From Nannocystis sp. (GTDB lineage: Bacteria; Myxococcota_A; Polyangia; Nannocystales; Nannocystaceae), in the NCBI GenBank assembly GCA_016712315.1, contig JADJRG010000013.1, forward strand, positions 496,001 through 560,000: DNA of 64,000 nucleotides, written 5' to 3'. The notes under the pieces are model-generated. The model saw only the letters and a list, made by a program, of their open reading frames with translations, was not told where the DNA came from and did no database searches. Position numbers and translations under genes: made by a program. This document shows positions 23,735 through 31,606 of this stretch, piece after piece (position 1 is the first letter of the stretch; every line of letters starts with the position of its first letter).

Positions 23735-26719
23735 GAGCAGCCCGCGCCGGACCAGCCAAGCGCGCGACCAACGCGCCGAATCTGCCAGCGGCTCCCCGGC
23801 CGCCTCGATCGCGTGATACGCCGCCAACGCCGCCGCGCCCGCGAGGGCCGCCGCCGCGCCGCCGCTCAGCTCCCAGCGCGCCCGCGCCCGCGCGAACTCG
23901 AGGCGCGCCATCTCACCCGCCGACCACCCCGAGACGACCGCCTCCGCGCGCTCCAAGCGGAGCAGCGCGCCCGCGGCGTCGCCGAGGTCGAGGGCCACCT
24001 GCGCCAGCCCGAGCAGCGGCGCCGCGAGCAGCGGGTGCTCGGCTCCGAGCGCCCCCTCCATGCCGACCAGCGCCGCCTCCAGCTCGCGCTTCGCGTCCTG
24101 CGAGCGGCCCGCCGTCCACAACAAGAAGCCGAGGTTGTTGCGCGTGATCGCGACGTTCGGGTGCTGCTCGCCGAAGATCGCGAGGTCGTTGGCGAGCGCG
24201 CGCTCGTAGTCGACCAGCGCCAGCTCGCGCTGCCCGCGCTGCAAGCGCAAGCTGCCGCGGTTGAGCAGCGCGTCGGAGAGCGCTGGGTCAGCGGCCTCGC
24301 GCCCGCGGATCGCGATCGCGCGATCGAGCGCCACCTCCGCCGCGTCGACCTCTGCCCGCTTCATCAGCACGATCGCCAAGTTGTTGAGCGTCGCCGCGAC
24401 GTCTGGGTGCTCCGCGCCTAGCGCCGCCTCTTCGATCACCAACGCCCGCTCCAGCGCCGACTTCGCCGGCCCCAGCTCGCCCGCCGCCGTGTAAGCCGCC
24501 CCCAAGTTGTTCAGCGTCGCCGCGACCCGCGGGTGATCGGCGCCGTACGCCGCCTCGAGGGCCGAACGCGCCGCCTCGAGCTCCACCAGCGCCTCCTCCG
24601 CGCGCCCCAGCCCGCGCAGCGCGTCGCCGCGCTTCGCCGCCAGCTCCGCGAAGGTCGGGTGCGCTGGCGGCAGCAAGCGGCGGTACACGTCGCTCGCCTC
24701 GTCGAGGTCGCGCAGCGCCTCGGCGTAGCGCGCCTGACCCTGGTGCAGCGCCGCCAGGTTCTCGAGGCGGAGCGCCTGCAAGCGGTCCAGGGCGCCGCGG
24801 CGGGTCAACATCGCCTCCGCGTGGCGCGCCCACACCACGCCCTCCTCCGCGCGACCGAGGCGGCGCCCGACCACCGCGATCAACGCGACCGCCGCCGTCG
24901 CCGCGGCCTCGTCGTGGCGCGCCCCTAGCGCGGTCCACCAGGCTCGGCCCAGCGACACCTCAGCCGCCGTATACGCGCCCGTGAGCACCTCTAACGACCC
25001 CTGAGTGACCAGCGCCTCCGCCAAGATCGGCGCATACCCGAGCGCCTCCGCCGCCGCCGACGCCGCCGTCGCCAGCTCGTAGCCGCGGCGCGGGCGACCG
25101 CCTTCGCCTTGAGCGCGCGCCGCCGCGAGCTGCGCCCCGAGCGCCTCCACCAGCTCGCGCGCCGCCGCCGCCGGCGGCTCATAAGGCGCCCGGAGCCGCG
25201 CGGGGTCGCTGCACGAGTCCAGCTCAGGCAGCGACGAGACCGCCCTCACCGCCTCTTGCGCGACCTCTGCGTCGGCCGCCGCGAGCACCGCCACGCGGGC
25301 GGCCATCTCGCGCTGCCGCCGGCTGAGGCACGCGAGCTCGAGGTCGTACAGCTCCTCAGAGAGCTCGCGGCGCTGATGGGCCCAACACGCCGCGGCGCGC
25401 GCCGCGACCCACCCGTCGGCGTACGCGTCGAGCGCCGCGAGCGAGCGGATCGCCGTCTGTCCGGCGAAGCTCGCGCCGGTCGCTCGGAGGGCCGCATCGA
25501 CCGCGGCCCGCTGCTCCTCGCCCCACGTCGCCGCGATCTCTGCCGCCGCCCCGCCGCAGATCCGCGCGCCCTCGTCCTCGCCGCGCAGCGAGAGCAGCCC
25601 CAGCGTCGCCGCCACCGCCAAGCCCCCGAGGGCCAGCCGACGGCGCCTTCGCCCCCGCTCCCGCGTCAGCTCCTCCAGCAGCGCCCCCATGCTCTGCCAG
25701 CGGTCCTCTGGGCGGAGCTGGAGGCCGCGGCGCAGCGCCCGCTCCAGCCACTGCGGCGCCTTCACGCCGACAGGGGGGGCGCGGACCGCCCCGTCGAGCA
25801 CCGCCGCCTGCAAGCTCGCCCACGAGTCCGTCGGGAACGGGTAGTCGCCATACACCCCGAGGTAGAGCGCGACGCAGAAGGCGAAGACGTCCGTCCTAGC
25901 GTCGACGGCGCCGCCCAAGTGCTGCTCAGGCGCCATAAACGCCGGCGTACCCATACGCGCGCCGGCGCGGGTGAGCTCGAGGTCGAGCGTCCTGCCCTCA
26001 TGTGGATCACTCAGCCCGCTCGCCTCGCCCCGCCCCGCCTCCGCGCGCGCGAGGCCGAAGTCCATCACCTTCACCGCGCCGTCGTCGGCGATCAGCACGT
26101 TGTCCGGCTTAAAGTCGCGGTGCACCAGACCGACCGCGTGCGCCGCGGCGAGCCCGCGGCCGGCCGCGACGAGGATCTCCAGCACCTCGGGCCATGTCCT
26201 CTTGGCCACTTTGAGCCAATCGCCGACGCTCCGCCCGCGGACCAGCTCCAGCGCCATAAACACCTGGCCGTCGAAGGTCCCGACGTCGTAGATCGCGACC
26301 ACGTTCGGGTGCGAGAGCCGCGCCATCGCCTGCGCCTCGCGCAGCAGCCGCAGCCGCGCCTCGGGGTCGTCGTGCCCCGCCCGCAGCAGCTTGATCGCCA
26401 CGCGGCGGTCGAGCTCCGGGTCGTAGGCGGCGTAGACGATCCCCATCCCGCCCTCCCCGAGCGCCTCCAGCACCACGTAGCGGCCGAGCCGCGGCGACAC
26501 CACCGAGCCGCGCGCGACGCCCTCCGCCGGCGCGACCTCCGACGCCAGCGTTCGGTCGAGCTCCAACGCCGCGGCCGCCGCGCCTGGCGCATCGATCTCT
26601 GAGGCTTGGGTCTCGTCGATCAGGCCGACCGACCCAGCGCGCCTCCCTGCCTGGTCATCCAGCGCGCGCGCCACCATCTCACCCGCGGCGGCTCGCGCGT
26701 CGAAGCGCGGCGCCCTCAC
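23726..26719 (-). CDS. Ser/Thr protein kinase with C-terminal TPR repeats
   Basis: Up to 997 residues from GTG 26719; ATG 26677 is an alternative, and the exact start is unresolved. Kinase domain at about residues 79-345: LGEGGMGIVYAAYDPELDRRVAIK, catalytic loop HRDFKPDN, DFG as VMDFGLAR, and GTPAFMAPEQ. A short hydrophobic segment (LALGGLAVAATLGLLSL, about residue 362) is a possible membrane span. The C-terminal half has repeated tetratricopeptide units of the kinesin-light-chain type, recognised by repeats of ...LGAEHPDVAATLNNLAIV and YGADHPRVAATLNNLGAAY. This is a common myxobacterial architecture; TPRs probably recruit substrates. It is a close paralogue of 34644-37667, sharing the HRDFKPDN loop and the TW-x-E-x-L preface. 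Its downstream neighbour is the small lipoprotein gene. Confidence 0.9.
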   Translation of the reverse strand: MRAPRFDARAAAGEMVARALDDQAGRRAGSVGLIDETQASEIDAPGAAAAALELDRTLASEVAPAEGVARGSVVSPRLGRYVVLEALGEGGMGIVYAAYDPELDRRVAIKLLRAGHDDPEARLRLLREAQAMARLSHPNVVAIYDVGTFDGQVFMALELVRGRSVGDWLKVAKRTWPEVLEILVAAGRGLAAAHAVGLVHRDFKPDNVLIADDGAVKVMDFGLARAEAGRGEASGLSDPHEGRTLDLELTRAGARMGTPAFMAPEQHLGGAVDARTDVFAFCVALYLGVYGDYPFPTDSWASLQAAVLDGAVRAPPVGVKAPQWLERALRRGLQLRPEDRWQSMGALLEELTRERGRRRRRLALGGLAVAATLGLLSLRGEDEGARICGGAAAEIAATWGEEQRAAVDAALRATGASFAGQTAIRSLAALDAYADGWVAARAAACWAHQRRELSEELYDLELACLSRRQREMAARVAVLAAADAEVAQEAVRAVSSLPELDSCSDPARLRAPYEPPAAAARELVEALGAQLAAARAQGEGGRPRRGYELATAASAAAEALGYAPILAEALVTQGSLEVLTGAYTAAEVSLGRAWWTALGARHDEAAATAAVALIAVVGRRLGRAEEGVVWARHAEAMLTRRGALDRLQALRLENLAALHQGQARYAEALRDLDEASDVYRRLLPPAHPTFAELAAKRGDALRGLGRAEEALVELEAARSALEAAYGADHPRVAATLNNLGAAYTAAGELGPAKSALERALVIEEAALGAEHPDVAATLNNLAIVLMKRAEVDAAEVALDRAIAIRGREAADPALSDALLNRGSLRLQRGQRELALVDYERALANDLAIFGEQHPNVAITRNNLGFLLWTAGRSQDAKRELEAALVGMEGALGAEHPLLAAPLLGLAQVALDLGDAAGALLRLERAEAVVSGWSAGEMARLEFARARARWELSGGAAAALAGAAALAAYHAIEAAGEPLADSARWSRAWLVRRGLLAD

Positions 26720-26886
26720 CCGAGCCGTCGGGGGCGCGCGTGTGCTCGAGACCGAGGCGCTCGAAGCAGCGGAGGTTGAGGGTGAGGGTGAGGCGGCGCG
26801 CTCGCATCCCGTGGGGCCGAGTGTAGTCGAGGACGAGGGCGGCGCCTAGGGCTCGACCGCGCGCGCTCGGCCGCGCCAGCGCGGGC

Positions 26887-26915
26887 TTGCCGGCGGCCGA
26901 GTTCTGGACTATGAC
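26887..26915 (+). promoter_or_regulatory. Promoter candidate of the ABC exporter operon
   Basis: TTGCCG (26887-26892) and TATGAC (26910-26915) are 17 bp apart. The -10 overlaps the left arm of the first dyad operator, consistent with repression. Confidence 0.5.
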
Positions 26916-26944
26916 TCGTAAGTCATGTGACTGGTAAGTCACAT
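26911..26944. promoter_or_regulatory. Two tandem dyad operators (TGACT-N4-AGTCA)
   Basis: ATGACT-CGTA-AGTCAT (26911-26926) and ATGTGACT-GGTA-AGTCACAT (26925-26944) are two inverted repeats with arms of 6 and 8 bp. Their cores TGACTCGTAAGTCA and TGACTGGTAAGTCA differ at one base and are 16 bp apart. This size and layout are typical of TetR-family sites; the regulator is not encoded nearby. They lie between the -10 and the ABC ATPase start at 26961. Confidence 0.72.
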
Positions 26945-26960
26945 CGGAGCGGATCTGCGC

Positions 26961-27815
26961 ATGATCGAGGTCGAAGGGCTGACTTTTAGCTATCACGGGG
27001 CGGCGCGGGCGACGGTGCAGGATGTGTCGTTCTCGGCGCCGAAGGGGTCGATCTTCGGGGTGCTGGGGCCGAGCGGGGCGGGCAAGAGCACGCTGCAGAA
27101 GGTGATGATCAAGCTGCTGCCGCTGCAGGTCGGCGCGATCCGCTACGGCGGGCGGCCGCTGGCGGCGCTCGGGCGCGAGTTCTTCGCCGACGTAGGGGTC
27201 TCGTTCGAGCAGCCGAACCTGTTCCCCCGGCTGAGCGGGCGGGAGAACCTGACCTGCTTGCTCGGCCTGTACGACCGCGAGCACGACGACCCGGCGGCGC
27301 TGCTGGCGGCGCTGGGGCTCGGGGCGGCGGCAGATCAGCCGGCGGGCGAGTACTCGAAGGGCATGAAGCAGCGGCTGGTGTTCTTGCGCTCGCTGATCCA
27401 CCGGCCGTCGCTGCTGTTCTTGGACGAGCCGACGTCGGGGCTGGATCCTGCGACGGCCGAGCTGGTGAAGCAGATGATCAGGGACCGGGCGGCCAGCGGG
27501 GTGACCGTCATCCTGACGACGCACGACATGACGCTGGCCGATCAGCTCTGCGACACGGTCGCGTTCCTGCACGACGGGTCGATCGCGGCGATGGCGAGCC
27601 CGCGGGCGCTGAAGCTGCGCTTCGGCGAGCGGGCGGTGCGGGTGGAGCGGCGGATCGACGGGCGGCTGACGCAGGAGGTGTTCGGGCTGGAGGCGCCGGA
27701 GGAGCAGGCGCGGCTGGCCGAGGCGCTGCGTTCGCCGGGGATCGAGACGCTCCACTCGCTCGAGGCGACGCTCGAGCAGGTGTTTTTAAAGGTGACAGGG
27801 AGGGCGCTGACATGA
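26961..27815 (+). CDS. ABC transporter ATP-binding protein (ABC-2 exporter)
   Basis: Encodes 284 residues. Walker A is GPSGAGKST, the signature is YSKGMKQRL in place of LSGGQ (typical of NatA/DrrA-like ABC-2 ATPases), Walker B is LLFLDEPTSGLD, and the switch His is in TTHDM. The C-terminal ~70 residues form the regulatory extension common in drug or Na+ exporter ATPases. It energises the two permeases encoded next, with which it overlaps by ATGA. Expression is probably repressed through the tandem dyads upstream. Codon third positions favour G rather than the C seen in most + strand neighbours, setting this operon apart compositionally. The exported substrate is unknown; lipid, drug or antibiotic are typical for the family. 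Confidence 0.93.
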   Translation: MIEVEGLTFSYHGAARATVQDVSFSAPKGSIFGVLGPSGAGKSTLQKVMIKLLPLQVGAIRYGGRPLAALGREFFADVGVSFEQPNLFPRLSGRENLTCLLGLYDREHDDPAALLAALGLGAAADQPAGEYSKGMKQRLVFLRSLIHRPSLLFLDEPTSGLDPATAELVKQMIRDRAASGVTVILTTHDMTLADQLCDTVAFLHDGSIAAMASPRALKLRFGERAVRVERRIDGRLTQEVFGLEAPEEQARLAEALRSPGIETLHSLEATLEQVFLKVTGRALT

Positions 27816-28639
27816 GGGCGGCGGCGCTTTGGTCGCTGCTCTGGTTAGACCTGCGGCTCGCCTGGCGGGGGCGGCTCTTCGCGGTGACGCTCGCGCTAGG
27901 GGCGGTGATGGCGGGGGCGGTGCGGATCTTCGCGCCGGCGGAGCTGGGCGGCGCCCACGAGCTGGAGGAGCTGGCGGCGGCGTGGGCGGCGGAGGGCGGC
28001 CGCTTGACCACCCTGCGGCCCCAGGCGCAGGCGATGACGCTGCAGGCGCGGCTGGTGCCGGCGGTGATCTGTCTGGATGTGCTGGTCGTCGGGTTCTTCT
28101 TCGGCGGGGTGATGCTGCTGCAAGAGAAGGCGCTGCGGACGCTGGCGGCGTACCGCGTGAGCCCCGGCGGAGCGGGGCTGTACGTGACCTCGAAGGTGCT
28201 GGTGAACCTGCTGATGGCGCTGCTGTACACCGCGCTGGTGCTGGTGATCGTGCCGCCCGCGGGGGCGTCGATCGGCGCGATCGCGGGGGTGATGGGGGTG
28301 GTCAGCCTCGGGTCGGCGACCTGTACGCTCGGAGGGATCGCCCTGGCGGCGCCGTTTCGCGGGCTGTCGTCGTTCTTCTACCCGGCCGCGGTCGCGTCGA
28401 TGGTGCTGAGCGCGGCGGTGCCGGCGTACGTGGCGCCCGCCTTCGCCACCGAGGGCATGTCGTGGATCCGCGCGCTGCCGACGTATCAGGCGTTCTTCGC
28501 CCTGTGCGAGCTGCTCGGGCCGGGCGGCCGCGCGGGGGTGCTGCCCGGTTTCTTGTGGATCAGCGGCGTCGGCCTGGTGATCACGGCGGCGCTGGCGTGG
28601 TGGCTGACGGCGCGGCGCGTGATGCAGGAGGTGGCGTGA
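27812..28639 (+). CDS. ABC-2 type permease, first subunit
   Basis: Encodes 275 residues with six predicted membrane segments: the N-terminal FAVTLALGAVMAGAVRIF, then VPAVICLDVLVVGFFFGGVMLL, LLYTALVLVIVPPAGASI, GVMGVVSLGSATCTLGGIAL, SSFFYPAAVASMVLSAAVPA and a last one near VGLVITAALAWWLT. The segment LQEKALRTLAAYRVSP fits the cytoplasmic E-x-x-x-x-T-L-x-x-L/Y-x-V-x-P element of ABC-2 permeases. Its start overlaps the ATPase stop and its own stop overlaps the next start, so the three subunits are translationally coupled. Confidence 0.88.
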   Translation: MRAAALWSLLWLDLRLAWRGRLFAVTLALGAVMAGAVRIFAPAELGGAHELEELAAAWAAEGGRLTTLRPQAQAMTLQARLVPAVICLDVLVVGFFFGGVMLLQEKALRTLAAYRVSPGGAGLYVTSKVLVNLLMALLYTALVLVIVPPAGASIGAIAGVMGVVSLGSATCTLGGIALAAPFRGLSSFFYPAAVASMVLSAAVPAYVAPAFATEGMSWIRALPTYQAFFALCELLGPGGRAGVLPGFLWISGVGLVITAALAWWLTARRVMQEVA

Positions 28640-29622
28640 TGAGGCGCGCATGGGCGGCGATCTCGGCGATCGCGAGCAAGGACCTGAAGGTAGCGCGGCG
28701 CGATCAGGTGACCACCTACGTGCTCGCGGGCTCGCTGCTGCTGGCCGGCGCGGCGCGGCTCTTCTTGCCCCTCGTAGAGGGGACACAGCCGCGCTTCGCG
28801 GTGCTGGAGGGGGCGCCGGCGGCGTTGATCGAGCGCCTCGAGGCGGCGGGGCGGGTGGAGCTGTGCGCGGACGAGGCGGCGCTGCGGGCGAGGGTGCTCG
28901 AGCAGGACGACGCGCCAGGGCTGATGGTCGACGAGCATGGGGCGCTGGCGCTGCTGCTGGAGGGCGATGAAGCGCCTGCGGTCGTCGCGTCGACGATGGC
29001 GGCCGCGAGGAGCGAGGCGGCGACGCAGGGCGGCGGTGATGGGCCGCCCCGGCCGCCGATCCGGGCGATCGGCCTGTCGCTGCTGCTGTACGCGGCGGTG
29101 GTGCTGGTGGGCTCGGCGATGGGGCTCGGGATCGTCGAGGAGCGGGAGAGCGGGGCGATGTCGGCGATGTCGGTGACGCCGCTGCGCTTTCGCGAGTACG
29201 TGATCGCGAAGCTGGCGGTGAGCGGGGCGCTGGCGATGACGTTGGGGGTGGCGGCGGCGTGGGTGGCGATCGGCGCGGCGGCGCCGCTGGGGTCGATCGC
29301 GCTGGCGGCGCTGGGGATCGTGCCGATCACCTGGCTCTTCGGGCTGGTGATCGGGGCGGCCGCGTCGAATCAATTGGCGGCGATGGCCGCGATGAAGGGG
29401 CTGATGCTCGTGCTGGTCAGCGCGCCGGTGGTCGGCTTCATGGACCTGGGCGGCTGGGCGTGGCTGCTGACGCCCTTCGCGCCGCACTGGGGGGTGCAGG
29501 GCATGTTCGCGGCGCTGAACGGGCAAGCGCCGTGGGCCGCCCTGTGGGCCGCCCTGTGGGCCGCGCCCTGGGTGGCGGGGCTGCTGCTGCTGCTGCGCCG
29601 TCGCGTGACCGCAGCGACCTGA
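28639..29622 (+). CDS. ABC-2 type permease, second subunit
   Basis: Encodes 327 residues; the ATG overlaps the preceding TGA by one base (TGATG). One N-terminal span (YVLAGSLLLAGAARLFLPL) is followed by a long extracytoplasmic or soluble insert of about 100 residues, then five C-terminal spans. VEERESGAMSAMSVTPLRFREYVIAKL is the conserved ABC-2 motif (E-R-E-x-G-x-x-x-x-L/M-x-V-T-P). Near the C-terminus a 12-bp DNA repeat encodes WAALWAALWAAP. It would pair with the previous subunit as a heterodimeric channel. Confidence 0.88.
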   Translation: MRRAWAAISAIASKDLKVARRDQVTTYVLAGSLLLAGAARLFLPLVEGTQPRFAVLEGAPAALIERLEAAGRVELCADEAALRARVLEQDDAPGLMVDEHGALALLLEGDEAPAVVASTMAAARSEAATQGGGDGPPRPPIRAIGLSLLLYAAVVLVGSAMGLGIVEERESGAMSAMSVTPLRFREYVIAKLAVSGALAMTLGVAAAWVAIGAAAPLGSIALAALGIVPITWLFGLVIGAAASNQLAAMAAMKGLMLVLVSAPVVGFMDLGGWAWLLTPFAPHWGVQGMFAALNGQAPWAALWAALWAAPWVAGLLLLLRRRVTAAT

Positions 29623-29711
29623 GGCGCCGCCGGGGGCGATTGACAGCCCCCTACGCGCGCCCTACCGTGCAGCCGCGGTGGCTCGGGCGCGAGCGACCAG
29701 CCGAGGCGCCG

Positions 29712-30212
29712 ATGTCGAGCGAGTTGACCACCATCGAGCTCTTCAAGGAGGCGATGAAGTTCTCGGCGGGTCACTTCACGATCTTCTCCGCGGACCGGCG
29801 CGAACGCCTGCACGGCCACAATTTCACGGTCCAGGCGCGGATCACCGGCGAGATCGACGACAACGGCATGATGGGCGACTACCGCGACCTCAAGCGCGTC
29901 CTGTTCGACCTGTGCGCCGGCCTCAACGAGTACTTCCTGCTGCCCGGCCGCTCGCCTCACCTCACGTTGCGCGAGGAGGGGGCGCTGATCTACGCCGACT
30001 TCGGCGGCGAGCGGATCCCGTTCCTCCGCGGCGACGTGTTGGTCCTGCCGATCCGCAACATCACCGTGGAGGAGCTCGCGCGCTACTTGCTCGACCGCTT
30101 GATCGACGACGGCGAGCTGCTCCACTTCGGAGCGATCCACGCGCTCACCGTCAAGGTCTCCTCGGGACCGGGCCAGGTCGGCGTCGCGCGCTGGAGAAGG
30201 GCCGCGTCATGA
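29712..30212 (+). CDS. 6-pyruvoyl-tetrahydropterin synthase/QueD-like protein lacking catalytic residues
   Basis: Encodes 166 residues of the PTPS/QueD T-fold family. The zinc ligands are kept: KFSAGHF supplies one His and LHGHNF the HGH pair. The catalytic residues of canonical QueD are not: the Cys of KCGRLHGH is replaced by Arg (RRERLHGH), the Asp-His of LDHHYL by Asn-Glu (LNEYFL), and the NPTSE element by RNITVEE. The remaining scaffold (GEIDDNGMMGDYRDLK; TVKVSSGPG) is intact. So it binds zinc and perhaps a pterin but should not do the standard synthase reaction. Its stop overlaps the start of an SDR gene (ATGA), suggesting a joint pathway, possibly pterin reduction. No queC, queE or folE gene is nearby. 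Confidence 0.8.
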   Translation: MSSELTTIELFKEAMKFSAGHFTIFSADRRERLHGHNFTVQARITGEIDDNGMMGDYRDLKRVLFDLCAGLNEYFLLPGRSPHLTLREEGALIYADFGGERIPFLRGDVLVLPIRNITVEELARYLLDRLIDDGELLHFGAIHALTVKVSSGPGQVGVARWRRAAS

Positions 30213-30913
30213 GCGAGCTGCTCGTCATCACCGGCGCGAGCCGCGGGATCGGCCTAGCCACGGCGCGTCGGTTCCTCCGGCGCGGGGCGGAGGTCATCAA
30301 CCTGTCCCGTTCACCATGTCCGCTCGCGGGCGTCCACCAGCGCACCGTCGACCTCGCGCGGCCCGGCTTCGAGCTGGCGATCGAGGCGCCGCTGGTCACC
30401 GCCGCGGCCGCGGCCGATCGCGTCGTCCTGATCCACAACGCCGCGGTGATGGTCGCGGACAGCGCCCAAGCGGTCGACGCCGCCGCCTTCGGCCGCGCCC
30501 TCGCGGTCAGCCTCCAAGCGCCTGCCGCCCTGAACCGCCTGCTTATCCCGCAGATGCGGCGCGGCTCCTCGATCGTGTACGTCGGCTCCACCCTGTCAGA
30601 GAAGGCGGTGGCGGGCGCGTTCTCGTATGTCGTGTCGAAGCACGCCGTGGTGGGCATGATGCGCGCCACCTGCCAGGACCTCCTCGGCCGCGGGGTCCAC
30701 ACCGTCTGCGTCTGTCCAGGCGTCACCGACACGGAGATGGTCCAGCAGCGAGTGGGCGGCGATCCGGAGGTCTTGGCGGCCCTCCGATCCATGACCGGCG
30801 AGGGCCGGCTGATCGAGCCCGACGAGGTCGCCGCGGTCCTCGAGATGGCGGCGGATCACCCCGTCCTGAACGGCACCGTGCTGCACGCCAACCTCGGCCA
30901 GCGCGAGCGGTAG
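30209..30913 (+). CDS. Short-chain dehydrogenase/reductase
   Basis: Encodes 234 residues, a classical SDR: cofactor loop TGASRGIG, the NNAG-equivalent HNAAVM, catalytic Ser in VYVGSTLS, and Y-x-x-x-K as SYVVSKHAV, with PG segment CVCPGVTDTEM. The Arg-Ser after the second strand (NLSRSPCP) favours NADPH. It is translationally coupled to the PTPS-like gene; in animals and some bacteria the partner of PTPS is the SDR sepiapterin reductase, so a pterin-reducing role is a reasonable inference, but generic SDR function cannot be excluded. Confidence 0.88.
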   Translation: MSELLVITGASRGIGLATARRFLRRGAEVINLSRSPCPLAGVHQRTVDLARPGFELAIEAPLVTAAAAADRVVLIHNAAVMVADSAQAVDAAAFGRALAVSLQAPAALNRLLIPQMRRGSSIVYVGSTLSEKAVAGAFSYVVSKHAVVGMMRATCQDLLGRGVHTVCVCPGVTDTEMVQQRVGGDPEVLAALRSMTGEGRLIEPDEVAAVLEMAADHPVLNGTVLHANLGQRER

Positions 30914-30948
30914 CGCGGGCCTGAAGACGGTCGAGCCGCGAGCCGCGA

Positions 30949-31578
30949 TCAGAGGCAGGCGCCCGCGGGCGCGGCCACACACCCGTCGGTCCACTGCGCC
31001 GGGTCAGCGCACTCGGCGGTGAAGGCCTCCAAGCACGCGGCGAAGAACTCCGGCGGGCGCAGCTCACAGAGCATCGGCGGCTGGTAGTTGACGAGCACCT
31101 CATCGGGCCCCAGGTCGGCGCGTTGACGCCGCAGCTCCGCGGTGCCTTGGCCGCGCACCAGCAGCACCTCGACGGCGCACGGGCCGGCGCAGGCGCGCGT
31201 CCGCAAGCTCACCGCGTCGCGGAGCCGCAGTTGGTCGAGCACGCAGCTCCCCGCCGCGTCGAGGGTGCACGCGCCGGCGCAGTCGGGCAGGGTCCACGCC
31301 GCGCACGGCTCCGCGGCCTCGCACGCGAAGAGGCCCTCCGGCGCTGGCGGCCCCGCCGTGGTCGTCTCGCCCGTCGTGTCGGCGTCGCCGCTGGTCGTCG
31401 ACCCGGCGCTCTCGCTGGTGGCCGGGTCAGCGCTCGCGTCCGAGCCCGTGGTCGCGCCGTCGCTGCTCGTCGCCTCGGAGCTGCTGCTCGTGGCGGAGTC
31501 GACCGGCAGATCGGGCAGCTCGAGGAAACACGCGGGCGCCGCGAGGGCGAGCACGATCAAGGCGAACGACCAGCGCAT
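30949..31578 (-). CDS. Predicted lipoprotein with Cys-rich C-terminal domain
   Basis: Encodes 209 residues. The signal peptide MRWSFALIVLALAAPACF ends in lipobox APAC; a Ser/Thr/Ala/Gly/Asp-rich linker reaches about residue 75. The C-terminal 130 residues hold twelve or so Cys (FACEAAEPCAAW, DCAGACTLDAAGSC, RTRACAGPCAVEV, ...), suggesting a disulphide-stabilised extracytoplasmic domain. I do not recognise a family. TACTAT lies 10 nt upstream of the ATG. The next gene on the strand, a kinase, ends 28 bp before this start. Confidence 0.68.
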   Translation of the reverse strand: MRWSFALIVLALAAPACFLELPDLPVDSATSSSSEATSSDGATTGSDASADPATSESAGSTTSGDADTTGETTTAGPPAPEGLFACEAAEPCAAWTLPDCAGACTLDAAGSCVLDQLRLRDAVSLRTRACAGPCAVEVLLVRGQGTAELRRQRADLGPDEVLVNYQPPMLCELRPPEFFAACLEAFTAECADPAQWTDGCVAAPAGACL

Positions 31579-31606
31579 CGTGATCGCGATAGTACCGCCG
31601 CCGCGC

